Shown piece by piece: positions 44,863 through 54,367 of a stretch of 64,000 bases of DNA (positions are counted from its first letter, which is position 1; every line of letters starts with the position of its first letter). Both the position numbers and the translations under genes were made by a program. Origin of the DNA: Sphingobacteriales bacterium (GTDB taxonomy: Bacteria; Bacteroidota; Bacteroidia; Chitinophagales; UBA2359). The notes under the pieces were generated by a model. That model made no database searches. It was not told where the DNA came from and saw nothing but the letters and a program-made list of their open reading frames with translations. The DNA is taken from NCBI GenBank assembly GCA_016711285.1, contig JADJTG010000012.1, forward strand, positions 186,001 through 250,000. Direction: 5' to 3'.

Positions 44863-44912
44863 TTCAATAGTTTATTCTTCAATATAAAACAATAACAATG
44901 ATAATACTTATA

Positions 44913-44962
44913 ACAACTTGATTATTAAATATTTACTCTGCATACAACAACTTGATTATTAA
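44913..44962 (+). repeat. Two 17-bp direct repeats in the leader
   Basis: ACAACTTGATTATTAAA occurs at 44913-44929 and again at 44946-44962, spaced 33 bp apart (about three helical turns) between the putative promoter and the start codon. It could be a protein or RNA-binding site; the function is unknown. Confidence 0.7.
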
Positions 44963-45001
44963 AATATTTTTTTACCAACACAAAAACATTAAAACCAACC
45001 C

Positions 45002-45562
45002 ATGAAGGCTAAAATCTTTATACTGTTTTTTTTACTGCTCAATTATTGTTGGGCAATGGGGCAAACGAATCTCAATTATGACGAAGTAGTTAATGCCTCT
45101 ATTAGCGTAATAGGTGAAGAAGATACCTACACTTTCAATGGCAATGCCAATGATTTCATTTCGCTGCGTATGAACTGGAATAACTGTGTTTTCGGCGGAC
45201 AGATACTCATTTACGACCCGCTCGGCAATTTGATTTATAATAATTATGCCGGATGCAATTCATTAAGAGCACTCGTAACACTCCCACAAACAGGGATATA
45301 CACGGTATTGGTATATGATCACTATGCACAGGATACAGGAAACTATGGACTGATGTTGCAAAATGTTTTCAACTCCCCCAATACAGTCCCCTTAGCATAC
45401 GAAACAACTTATGATTTTAATATTGAAAAAAGTATAGAAACAGACATCTACACTTTCAACGGCAATGCCAATGATTTCATTTCCCTGCGTATGAACTGGA
45501 ATGGCTGTGATTTAGGCGGGCAGATACTCATTTTACGACCCGCTCGGCAATTTGATTTATAA
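45002..45562 (+). pseudogene. N-terminal fragment of the T9SS repeat protein
   Basis: This frame holds the signal peptide (MKAKIFILFFLLLNYCWAMG-QT) and the first 107-residue repeat plus half of the second. The third repeat, almost identical in DNA, shows what happened: an extra T near 45532 shifts the frame, two TAA stops follow at 45560-45565, and a missing C near 45569 restores the original frame. Without the two indels the reading frame would be continuous with 45629-49051 and give a protein of about 1350 residues. Real decay or an assembly error within near-identical repeats are both possible. Confidence 0.8.
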
Positions 45563-46650
45563 TAATTATGCGGATGCAATTCATTAAGAGCACTCGTAAC
45601 ACTCCCACAAACAGGGATATACACGGTATTGGTATATGATCAAGATGCAGATGCTACAGGAAACTACGGACTGATGTTGCAAAATGTTTTCAACTCCCCC
45701 AATACAGTCCCCTTAGCATACGAAACAACTTATGATTTTAACATTGAAAAAAGTGTAGAAACAGACATCTACACTTTCAACGGCAATGCCAATGATTTCA
45801 TTTCCCTGCGTATGAACTGGAATGGCTGTGATTTAGGCGGGCAGATACTCATTTACGACCCGCTCGGCAATTTGATTTATAATAATTATGCCGGATGCAA
45901 TTCATTAAGAGCACTCGTAACACTCCCACAAACAGGGATATACACGGTATTGGTATATGATCAAGATGCAGATGCTACAGGAAACTACGGACTGATGTTG
46001 CAAAATGTTTCCAACTCCCCCAATGCAGTCCCCTTAGCATACGAAACAGCTTATGATTTTAACATTGAAAAAAGTATAGAAACAGACATCTACACTTTCA
46101 ATGGCAATGCCAATGATTTCATTTCCCTGTGTATGAACTGGAATAACTGTGTTTTCGGCGGACAGATGGTTATTTACGACCCGCTCGGCAATTTGATTTA
46201 TAATGATTATAGCAGCGGATGCACTCCATTAAGAGCACTTGTAACACTGCCACAAACAGGGATATACACGGTATTGGCATATGATCATTGGGCAGAGGAT
46301 ACAGGAAACTACGGACTGATGCTGCAAAATATTTTTAACTCCCCCAATGCAGTCCCCTTAGCATACGAAACAGCTTATGATTTTAACATTGAAAAAAGTA
46401 TAGAAACAGACATCTACACTTTCAATGGCAATGCCAATGATATCATTTCCCTGCGTATGAACTGGAATGACTGTTTTTTAGCCGGACAGATGGTTATTTA
46501 CGACCCGCTCGGCAACTCAATTTATTATGATTATAGCCAATGCGATTCATTAAGAGCACTTGTAACACTCCCACAAACAGGGATATACACGGTATTGGTA
46601 TATGATAATTGGGCAGCGAATACAGGAAACTACGAACTAACTCTAACTCT
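45122..46650 (+). repeat. Five tandem 321-bp coding repeats
   Basis: The motif (D/E)-x-YTFNGNAND recurs with starts at about 45128, 45449, 45770, 46091 and 46415, so the unit is 321 bp (324 for one). Units encode YTFNGNANDFISLRMNWN, GGQ-x2-IYDPLGN-x-IY, LRALVTLPQTGIYTVL and PLAYET-x-YDFNIEKS. DNA identity between units 2 and 3 is nearly complete, including silent sites. The protein pattern resembles pre-peptidase C-terminal (PPC)-like beta sandwiches. Confidence 0.9.
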
Positions 46651-49051
46651 ATGTACAGCCGTCGCCGAATCAGTCCCTGATTTTAGCTATGATAGAATAA
46701 ATAATACGGTGTATTTTTATGATAATTCGCTTCACAGTACTGACTATACATGGAATTTTGGCAATGGTGTTTCAATAAATAATATAATTAATCCAACATT
46801 AACATTTTCAAAGCCAAATGTTTATAATGTTTGCTTAACTACAAGAAATTATTGCTCTGATGACGGTAATACAGTGTGTCAGCAAATTTCAATACCGGGT
46901 ATTGCTTCTGTAAGCCCAAACAAAACAGGTAACAATAATTTTTATGTTGGTTATCTACAAGGTGCATTTGCTCAAGACCCAAATGCACAAATATATTTGC
47001 TAAAAGACAACACTACAACACCCGTAGATACGGTTATTTATGAAAGTGCCACCAAGCTTAAATTCAATATTACATTCGCCGATTCTCCCACAGGCGTATA
47101 TGATATTGTGTATAGCACTCCAAACTTTAGTGATACACTTAAAAATACTCTTACCATAGAATACAATAAACCGTACCAATTTAGAGCTATAATAGAAGGG
47201 CGACCTCGTATTTTGGTCAATCGTTTTTTTGATTATAAAATTGGCATACAAAACCTAAGTAATCAAACAGCGTTTGGCGTACCCGTTTATGTCATTATTA
47301 ATGGCAGCACCGAAGCGCAGTTAGTAAGCGCAGTTATAGATGAAAATTTGCCTGAAGATTTACAAGGTATGGAGCAACATTTTTACAAAATTTATGAAGA
47401 AAACACAGCAGACAGTTTATTAGTAGGGATTTTTGTAATACCATTTATCCCTAGCAATAGTTCTAGTTTTATTGAATTAAAAATCAAATCAAGTGAAATT
47501 TCCAACTTAAAATTGCAAACGTATATCGGTGATCCACTATTTAGTGGCGAGCAAATAAATGAAAACTTACAAATGAGAACATCTTGTAACAACATTCCGC
47601 CTTGTATTAATGCTGCCCTTGATGTTGTTGGGTTAGTGCCGGGAGTAGGATGTGCCATAGGCGCAATGAGTTTGGGATGTTCCATTTCTGATATAGTAAA
47701 TGGAAACAACTCGCCGGCGACAAATGTATTCAATTTGATATTTGATGTAGTAGGCATAGCCAATTGTCTGTCTCCTTTTAGCCCCACTGACGAAGTCGCA
47801 AAGACCATTGCAAAACAATTATTAAAAGCGGCAGGAGTATTATCTACCGTAGGATCGACAATAAGTGACATCAGCGATTGTGTCCCTGACCCACAACCTC
47901 CAAGAAAAATACAGGTAGCTACTTCTATGGATCCCAATGATAAAATCGGAATTATAGGTACAGATAATCTAAACTATATAAAAGGTGATGTAGCTATACC
48001 TTATACAATTTATTTTGAAAATGTAGATTCTGCAAGTGCAAGTGCAAGCGAGGTACTTATAACTGATGTAATTGATACTACTGTTTTAGATATTAATAGT
48101 GTTAAATTCACAGATTTTGGCTTTGGGGGCAATATTAGTTCCTTTGGTGAATTTATTGGAGAAACTACATTTAGTCAAGATGTAGATTTACGCCCTGAAA
48201 TTAATACAATTGTTAGAGTAAGAGCTTGGGTTAATACCAACGAAGGAACTGTTTCTTGGAAATTTACTTCTTTTGACCCCGCAACTATGGACTTAACACA
48301 AGATATTGATGCAGGTTTTTTGCCGCCAAATGTCAATAAACCCGAAGGAGAAGGGTTTGTACATTTCACCATATCCCCTAAGTTTACACTATCTACTCCA
48401 GAAACTATACAAAACAGTGCAAGTATTGTTTTTGATTCTAATGCACCAATAATAACTCCCGTTTTCACAAATACCATTGACAAAATAAACCCTTCAAGTA
48501 GTATTGAATATTTATCTGCTGAAACCAATGATACTGCGTTTGTTGTAAATTGGAATGGTAGTGATGCACATTCAGGAATTGACTACTATACTATATATGT
48601 ATCTGAAGATAACGAAGTTTTTACACTATGGCAGTCCAATCTAAAAACTAATTATAGTTTATTTACAGGAAAGGTGGGACATTCTTACAGTTTTTACGTT
48701 ATTGCCACAGACAAGGCAGGTAATACAGAAACTAAAAATCCAATAGCCGAAGCCAGCACGAGTATTGTGGGGTTAAGCGAAATCAATAAATCAGTAAATT
48801 ATCCATTTAAAATAGTACCCAACCCTACTCAAGGTGAAGTGTATATATACGCTTCTGATGCTATGCAAGAAATGAATATAAGTTGTATTGAAATTTTTGA
48901 CTCAATGGGAAAAAGCTCATTCAGACAAAACAATCCGGTATGTAATAATGGTACTTGTTATTTAAATTTAAGCCATATAAATTCAGGGTTATATACAATT
49001 GTAGTAATTTCAAAAAAATCTATGTTTTCACAAAAATTATTGATAAAATAA
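45629..49051 (+). CDS. T9SS type A sorted repeat protein, main part
   Basis: This 1140-residue frame continues the 45002 gene. It holds three and a half PPC-like repeats (about residues 1-345), then a PKD domain (PDFSYDRINNTVYFYDNS...YTWNFGNG, NVCLTTRN). IPT-like and unnamed segments follow, with a Gly/Ala-rich hydrophobic stretch (VGLVPGVGCAIGAMSLGCSI). A DUF7619-like conserved domain comes next (ATSMDPNDKIG, IPYTIYFENVDSASASASEV, ENSAS-like IQNSASIVFDSNAPI), then a fibronectin III-like domain, and a type A sorting domain (FKIVPNPTQGEVYIY, LSHINSGLYTIVVIS). It is predicted to be a cell-surface or secreted protein. The visible first Met is inside a repeat and unlikely to be a true start. Confidence 0.8.
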   Translation: MVYDQDADATGNYGLMLQNVFNSPNTVPLAYETTYDFNIEKSVETDIYTFNGNANDFISLRMNWNGCDLGGQILIYDPLGNLIYNNYAGCNSLRALVTLPQTGIYTVLVYDQDADATGNYGLMLQNVSNSPNAVPLAYETAYDFNIEKSIETDIYTFNGNANDFISLCMNWNNCVFGGQMVIYDPLGNLIYNDYSSGCTPLRALVTLPQTGIYTVLAYDHWAEDTGNYGLMLQNIFNSPNAVPLAYETAYDFNIEKSIETDIYTFNGNANDIISLRMNWNDCFLAGQMVIYDPLGNSIYYDYSQCDSLRALVTLPQTGIYTVLVYDNWAANTGNYELTLTLCTAVAESVPDFSYDRINNTVYFYDNSLHSTDYTWNFGNGVSINNIINPTLTFSKPNVYNVCLTTRNYCSDDGNTVCQQISIPGIASVSPNKTGNNNFYVGYLQGAFAQDPNAQIYLLKDNTTTPVDTVIYESATKLKFNITFADSPTGVYDIVYSTPNFSDTLKNTLTIEYNKPYQFRAIIEGRPRILVNRFFDYKIGIQNLSNQTAFGVPVYVIINGSTEAQLVSAVIDENLPEDLQGMEQHFYKIYEENTADSLLVGIFVIPFIPSNSSSFIELKIKSSEISNLKLQTYIGDPLFSGEQINENLQMRTSCNNIPPCINAALDVVGLVPGVGCAIGAMSLGCSISDIVNGNNSPATNVFNLIFDVVGIANCLSPFSPTDEVAKTIAKQLLKAAGVLSTVGSTISDISDCVPDPQPPRKIQVATSMDPNDKIGIIGTDNLNYIKGDVAIPYTIYFENVDSASASASEVLITDVIDTTVLDINSVKFTDFGFGGNISSFGEFIGETTFSQDVDLRPEINTIVRVRAWVNTNEGTVSWKFTSFDPATMDLTQDIDAGFLPPNVNKPEGEGFVHFTISPKFTLSTPETIQNSASIVFDSNAPIITPVFTNTIDKINPSSSIEYLSAETNDTAFVVNWNGSDAHSGIDYYTIYVSEDNEVFTLWQSNLKTNYSLFTGKVGHSYSFYVIATDKAGNTETKNPIAEASTSIVGLSEINKSVNYPFKIVPNPTQGEVYIYASDAMQEMNISCIEIFDSMGKSSFRQNNPVCNNGTCYLNLSHINSGLYTIVVISKKSMFSQKLLIK

Positions 49052-49074
49052 AATTACTACCTTCGGCGGCTGTA

Positions 49075-49105
49075 AATTACCGACACCTCAAAGGTGTCGG
49101 TAATT
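49075..49105. repeat. Perfect 14-bp-stem palindrome
   Basis: AATTACCGACACCT and AGGTGTCGGTAATT are exact complements around a 3-base loop, 24 bp after the stop of the repeat protein. No T run follows on the plus strand. It may act as a terminator or be a repetitive extragenic palindrome at the head of the 43-bp array. Confidence 0.85.
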
Positions 49106-49109
49106 TATC

Positions 49110-49795
49110 GGATATACATCGTGCTGCACCTAAAGAATTGCTACCCTCGGCAGGATATACATCGTGCTGCACCTAAAGAATTGCTACCCTCGGCAGGATA
49201 TACATCGTGCTGCAGCTAAAGAATTGCTACCTCGGCAGGATATACATCGTGCTGCACCTAAAGAATTGCTACCCTCGGCAGGATATACATCGTGCTGCAC
49301 CTAAAGAATTGCTACCCTCGGCAGGATATACATCGTGCTGCACCTAAAGAATTGCTACCCTCGGCAGGATATACATCGTGCTGCACCTAAAGAATTGCTA
49401 CCCTCGGCGGGATATATATCGTGGTTCACCTAAAGAATTGCTACCCTCGGCAGGATATACATCGTGCTGCACCTAAAGAAATGCTACCCTCAGCAGGATA
49501 TACATCGTGCTGCACCTAAAGAATTGCTACCCTCAGCAGGATATACATCGTGCTGCACCTAAAGAATTGCTACCCTCAGCAGGATATACATCGTGCTGCA
49601 CCTAAAGAACTGCTACCCTCGGCAGGATATACATCGTGCTGCACCTAAAGAATTGCTACCCTCGGCAGGATATACATCGTGCTGCACCTAAAGAATTGCT
49701 ACCCTCGGCGGGCTTGTATCGCGCTCCACCTAAAGAATTGCTACCCTCGGCGGGCTTGTATCGTGCTGCATCTAAAAAAATTGGATTAGTATTGT
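49110..49795. repeat. Array of about sixteen 43-bp tandem repeats
   Basis: The unit contains GGATATACATCGTGCTGCAC followed by CTAAAGAATTGCTACCCTC. Unit starts fall at 49110, 49153, 49196, 49238, then every 43 bp to about 49753; one unit is 42 bp. Most units differ by 0-3 bases. The last two carry GGCTTGTATC in place of GGATATACATC. There are no variable spacers. As 43 is not a multiple of three, no coding frame is conserved. It lies between the 3' ends of two convergent genes. Confidence 0.9.
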
Positions 49796-49819
49796 TTTTA
49801 AAAATTCCGCTTAAAAAAA

Positions 49820-49852
49820 ATGTAGAGATGCGGCACGTTTGCATCTCTACAT
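49820..49852. repeat. Perfect 12-bp-stem palindrome (GTAGAGATGC type)
   Basis: ATGTAGAGATGC and GCATCTCTACAT are exact complements around a 9-base loop. Similar TAGAGA(C/T)GC palindromes are common between genes in Bacteroidota. It is 35 bp past the stop of the minus-strand gene at 49887 and may terminate it. Confidence 0.8.
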
Positions 49853-49886
49853 CTACCATTATAAAATTAAAAACAACTATCGCCTA

Positions 49887-52800
49887 TCAGATTTTAATCA
49901 GTTTGCTGTAATATACAGCACCTTCTTTTTCAAAAGCTATCATATACACCCCTGCCGCCCAAGAACGGGTATCCAACGAAGCAAAAGTGCTGAACGCCGT
50001 ATTCAGTTGAGTAATTAATTTGCCTTGCGCATTATACACCCGCACAACATCAATCATTCCACCGCCATTATTTATGATGTGGAGTGCATCATTATTGTGC
50101 AAAGGATTTGGGAATAAGGCAATATGAGCAGTGGCGGCATCTTCCAAACCGGTAGGGCAATCTACCGTAAATGCCGGAGCTACTTTTACACAATCATTGG
50201 CATCGGTGACGGTAATAATCACCTGTGCTTCGTGGCTCAAAGGCGCGCCATTGGCAAGGGTTTGCCCTAATTGGTTCACAAAAGAATAAGGTGGAGTGCC
50301 GCCATTGGCATTCACCGCCAACGTAGCCACATTATTGATACAATTATAAGAAGCACTCACCACCAAATTATCACAAACAGACACAGAAGGACAATCCACT
50401 ACAAAAGGAGTGGCGGTTTCAGTGCAACCATTGGTATCGGTGACAGTAAAAATAAAAGCTGCTTCGTGGCTTATGGCATCGCCGTTTTGCCATTCATTGC
50501 CCAATTGGTCGGTAAAAGTATAAGGTGGCAAACCACCGTTGGCAGCGAGATTTAAAGTAGCAACTCCGGCTTCGCAATTATATCCTGCTGTGGCAGTTAA
50601 ATTCGCAGAAGCACAAGGATTAGGCGGTGGGCAATCTACTGTAAATGCGGTGGCAGTATAGGTGCAGTTGTTCGCATCGGTGACGGTAAAAACATAAGTA
50701 GCTCCATTGACCAAAGCAGCACCATTGCTGAAAGAAAAGCCGTTTTGATTAGTAAAAGTATAAGGCGCAGTGCCACCCGCCGCCGCCATATTGAGCGTAG
50801 CTATACCATTGATACAAGTATAAGCAGCAGTAAGCGTCAGCGGGTTGCCGATGCAAGGGTCAATAGCACAATTTACAGTAAAACTACCTGCGGGCTTCGT
50901 ACAATTATTGGAATCGGTAACAGTAAAAATATAAGTAGTTCCATTGGTCAAAACAGTACCGTTGTTCCATACATTTCCGTTTTGGTCGGCGAAAATATAA
51001 GGAGCCGAGCCGCCGCTTGCAAATACATTGAGCGCAGCCACTCCATTGCTGCACGCATAGGTTGCTGTTCCGTTCAGGGTGCTGCAATCCGGTACAATGG
51101 GGCAATTAACAGTGAAAGAACCCGTAGAAGCAAAACAACCGTTGGCATCGGTAACACTCACCTGATAAGTGACACCGTTGAATACCGTTTGTCCGTTTTG
51201 CAGGGCAGCACCATTCAGAGCATTGTAAAAACTGTAAGGCGGTGTTCCGCCATTGGCGGTGATATTGAGTACGCCGCTACCCTGATTATTGCAAATATAA
51301 TTAGCACTTACCTGCAAATCGGTATTTAAACAAGGATTAGCAGTGCAGTTAATTAGTAAAGGCGTAGCTGTTGCCGTACAGCCATTGGCATCGGTAGCCG
51401 TGATGAGGTAAGTGCCATTCGAGAGCGTTTGTCCGTTTTGGACCACCGCACCGCTTTGTGTAGTAAACACCACATTACCCACTCCTCCGGTAGCAGCTAC
51501 GCTCAAAGTAGCAGTACCGTTTTGATTGCAGATAAAAGAAGCATTGATACTCAAAGTAGAATTATCGCAAGGGTCGTTGCATACTGTCGTAAAAGGAACT
51601 GCCGAAACCGTACAGCCGTTGGCATCGGTAACAGAAACGCCAACACTTGCATTATTGGGCAATACACTGCCGCTTTGTACACTATTTCCGTTGTAATAAT
51701 AAGCATAAGGGGCAGCACCGCCACTCGCGCTTACTTGCAAATAAGGCGTTTCACCCTGACAGATATAGCTTGCATTGATGCTGATGGCAGGGCAGGGCGG
51801 CGGACAATCTACCGTAAAAGCATTGGTGGTAAATGAACAGCCTTCGGCATCGGTGACGGTAATCTGTACAAATTGATTATCACTCAACAAAGCACCATTG
51901 ACCACCGTAATCCCTTGATTTTTAAATACATAGCCGCCATTTCCGCCACTTGCCGATACATTCAAAGTAGCTACTCCATTTACACAAATATAAGAAGCCG
52001 TAGCGGTGAGCGTATTACACGGTATTGCGCATTGCACCGTAAATGAAGTGGCAGAAAACGTGCAGCCGTTGGCATCTATTACTGTAATTATATAGCTCGC
52101 TCCATCATTCAATAAAGTTCCATTACTTACGACCACATTATTTTGGTTGCGAAAAGTATAGGGAGCAGTACCGCCAGTGGCAATCACATTCAAAACCCCC
52201 TGTCCGTTGTTGTTACAAACGTAAGAAGCAGTAGCCTGTAAAGTAGAACAATTGACAGCCACTTCACAATCCACTACCAAAGGTGCAGCCATTGCCGAGC
52301 AATTATTGGCATCGGTAACGGTAATTGTGAGTTGTTGCCCATCGCTCAATGTTGCTCCGTTTTGAATAGTATTCCCATTTTGGGTCGTAAAAGTATAAGG
52401 AGCTGTACCGCCGCTTGCTGCCAGTTGTAAAGTAGCTACGCCGGTGGCAGTATTGCAAGAATAGCTAGAAGTAGCCGCCAAAGAACCATCGCAAGAAATA
52501 CAGGATACTTCAAAAGGTTGTAAAGGACGAATACAACCACTGTTGTTGTAGGCAGAAAGCTGATAATTCCCCGGCGACAAGGCTTGTCCGTTTTGGATAA
52601 TATTATTGTTTTGGTCTTTAATAACTGTGCCGTCATTATCCGAAATATAATAAAAATACTTTTTACCATTGTAGCACGAAGCCGACACCGAATAAGCGAT
52701 AAAATAGGAATTACAATTATTATTACAATTTATTTGAAATAAGGGGGTTTGATAGGTACAGTTGGTTACATTGTCTTTTACGACAACAGAAAGCGTATCG

Positions 52801-53984
52801 CCCTGACTTTTTTGCGTACCTGTTGTCAAAGGATTTCCCGCACCATCTGTATAAGAGTAACTTCCAGAACCGCCTACGGCACTCATTTCAAGGGTGGCAG
52901 TAGTGCCGTTGCAGGTGTAGGTAGGAGATAAAAACAGCCCTGAGCAAGCGGAACATTGATTAAATATCAAAGTGAGGGTAGGCAAAGTGCAATTACCATT
53001 GATAGTACCATCTACAACCAAAGTGCTGCCTGCATTATAAGCGTTGCCATTGACTACCGGATTGCCGTTTTGGTCGTGCAGATTGTAGGTATAAGGAGCA
53101 TCTATAAACAAGTAGGCTTTGCCGAATACACATAAAGTAGTAAAGCCGGGTAAAGGCAAACTTGCACAAGGATTACAAGCCACCGTAAGCGGGTCGGCTA
53201 CTACGGAGCAACCGTTGATTAAATCTTGCAGCACCAAATTCAGGGTTTGCCCATTTTGAACGGGGTCACCGTCATCTACCACCACGCCGTTGTTGGTGTA
53301 TTGATAAAATCCGCTGCCTCCGCTCGCTGTCAAAGCTAAAGTAGCAGCACCGGCTTCGCAATTATAACCCGAACTAAATGTAATATCATCGCAGGGCGAA
53401 GTGCAATCGAAATCAACAGCTTGGGTTACACTGCAACCGCTTTCATCAGTAACCGTAACGGCGGTAGTATTGGGGTCGTTGGTGAGCGGTGCGCCATTTT
53501 GATTGGTAAAAACAAAGTTTTGAGCATTGCCGATACCGCCGTCCACCGAAATTTGAACATTAGCACTTCCATTATTACAGCTCACATCTACATCTAAAGT
53601 AAGCGGGTCGCCCACCGACAGGTAGTTGCCCGACAAATCCGTGCAGCCCGAAGCACCGATGGTAGCAATGTTGCTGCCCACCGGAGCGTTGAGTGTGCCG
53701 CTATAGGATACGCCATACACGCGGCGCGATACTGTATTGGTGGCATCAACCGACAAAATATTGTTGGTGAGTACAGATAGAATAGTACCATTGGTAGTAG
53801 TGGCAATATAGGTATAGTTGGCAGTAGCAGAGGCTCCGGTATTGCTCAATACCGTATTCTGCCCCGGACACAGCGTAAAACTGTTACCCAAAGTGCTTCC
53901 GATAGTACCGCCTTCACAACTTTGTGCTTGCGTTTTAAGGGCAAACAAGCCTATCATCAGAAATAATAAATAAAAATGCTTCAT
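49887..53984 (-). CDS. SprB-like repeat protein with T9SS type A sorting domain
   Basis: The 1365-residue protein has a signal peptide (ending KTQAQS). An N-terminal part (about residues 22-200) contains one copy of the GVSYSGT module also seen in the 5836-10542 protein. About fourteen repeats of roughly 76 residues follow (about 200-1275). Each has a conserved frame: C near the start, (A/S)SYxC, GG(T/S)APYTF, NGxxLxxG, (I/V)TVTDANGC, FTVDC, giving about four Cys per unit that could form disulfides. The C-terminus is a type A sorting domain (IALFPNPLHNNDALHI, DTRSWAAGVYMIAF). It is likely a surface adhesin or motility filament-like protein. No PorP/SprF gene is adjacent, which fits type A rather than type B cargo. 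Confidence 0.88.
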   Translation of the reverse strand: MKHFYLLFLMIGLFALKTQAQSCEGGTIGSTLGNSFTLCPGQNTVLSNTGASATANYTYIATTTNGTILSVLTNNILSVDATNTVSRRVYGVSYSGTLNAPVGSNIATIGASGCTDLSGNYLSVGDPLTLDVDVSCNNGSANVQISVDGGIGNAQNFVFTNQNGAPLTNDPNTTAVTVTDESGCSVTQAVDFDCTSPCDDITFSSGYNCEAGAATLALTASGGSGFYQYTNNGVVVDDGDPVQNGQTLNLVLQDLINGCSVVADPLTVACNPCASLPLPGFTTLCVFGKAYLFIDAPYTYNLHDQNGNPVVNGNAYNAGSTLVVDGTINGNCTLPTLTLIFNQCSACSGLFLSPTYTCNGTTATLEMSAVGGSGSYSYTDGAGNPLTTGTQKSQGDTLSVVVKDNVTNCTYQTPLFQINCNNNCNSYFIAYSVSASCYNGKKYFYYISDNDGTVIKDQNNNIIQNGQALSPGNYQLSAYNNSGCIRPLQPFEVSCISCDGSLAATSSYSCNTATGVATLQLAASGGTAPYTFTTQNGNTIQNGATLSDGQQLTITVTDANNCSAMAAPLVVDCEVAVNCSTLQATASYVCNNNGQGVLNVIATGGTAPYTFRNQNNVVVSNGTLLNDGASYIITVIDANGCTFSATSFTVQCAIPCNTLTATASYICVNGVATLNVSASGGNGGYVFKNQGITVVNGALLSDNQFVQITVTDAEGCSFTTNAFTVDCPPPCPAISINASYICQGETPYLQVSASGGAAPYAYYYNGNSVQSGSVLPNNASVGVSVTDANGCTVSAVPFTTVCNDPCDNSTLSINASFICNQNGTATLSVAATGGVGNVVFTTQSGAVVQNGQTLSNGTYLITATDANGCTATATPLLINCTANPCLNTDLQVSANYICNNQGSGVLNITANGGTPPYSFYNALNGAALQNGQTVFNGVTYQVSVTDANGCFASTGSFTVNCPIVPDCSTLNGTATYACSNGVAALNVFASGGSAPYIFADQNGNVWNNGTVLTNGTTYIFTVTDSNNCTKPAGSFTVNCAIDPCIGNPLTLTAAYTCINGIATLNMAAAGGTAPYTFTNQNGFSFSNGAALVNGATYVFTVTDANNCTYTATAFTVDCPPPNPCASANLTATAGYNCEAGVATLNLAANGGLPPYTFTDQLGNEWQNGDAISHEAAFIFTVTDTNGCTETATPFVVDCPSVSVCDNLVVSASYNCINNVATLAVNANGGTPPYSFVNQLGQTLANGAPLSHEAQVIITVTDANDCVKVAPAFTVDCPTGLEDAATAHIALFPNPLHNNDALHIINNGGGMIDVVRVYNAQGKLITQLNTAFSTFASLDTRSWAAGVYMIAFEKEGAVYYSKLIKI

Positions 53985-54367
53985 AGTTTGTGTATAACTT
54001 GGCTTAATAGATAAATTTTTTTAAATACAATTCAGCAGCAAAATAAGCGGTTTTTTTGTATATAAATATAAAAATCTTGCCGATGTATAGTTTTTATTAG
54101 CATCTGTTCAATATTGCGCTTGTGGACACCGATTATACAGAAATTTTACCCTCTTTCACCCAAACACACTTTTTACAAAACAATGACAAAAAGCCCGCTC
54201 TAATACTTGGTATCTTGAAAAATAGGCAGTTAATTAGTGCCGTTATTATATAAAAAAACAGCTTTGCACCTCTGCGCCTTAGCGGTAAAAAAGCTACTAA
54301 CTGCAGAGCCGCAAAGAGAAAGAACAAAAGGGTGATGTTACCCAATATACTTTTTCAATTTTTTGTT
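53985..54367. other. Intergenic region with a CTCTGCG/GCAGAG stretch
   Basis: About 380 bp without a credible gene. Near 54270-54315 there is TTTGCACCTCTGCGCCTTAG, followed by GCAGAGCCGCAAAGAGAAAG, whose CTCTGC and GCAGAG could pair across about 30 bases. It looks like an extragenic repeat element. The promoter of the minus-strand gene at 53984 should lie at the left end. Confidence 0.4.

Noticed and set aside
49110..49795. CRISPR array
   Set aside because: The 43-bp units follow each other with no variable spacers, and there are no cas genes nearby.
49636..49911. Short open frames inside the 43-bp array on both strands
   Set aside because: The repeat length is not a multiple of three, the frames consist only of the repeat read in rotating frames, and no start or promoter context is present.
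50745..51329. 194-codon plus-strand frame inside the SprB-like gene
   Set aside because: It is a regular antisense shadow of the 76-residue repeats on the minus strand.
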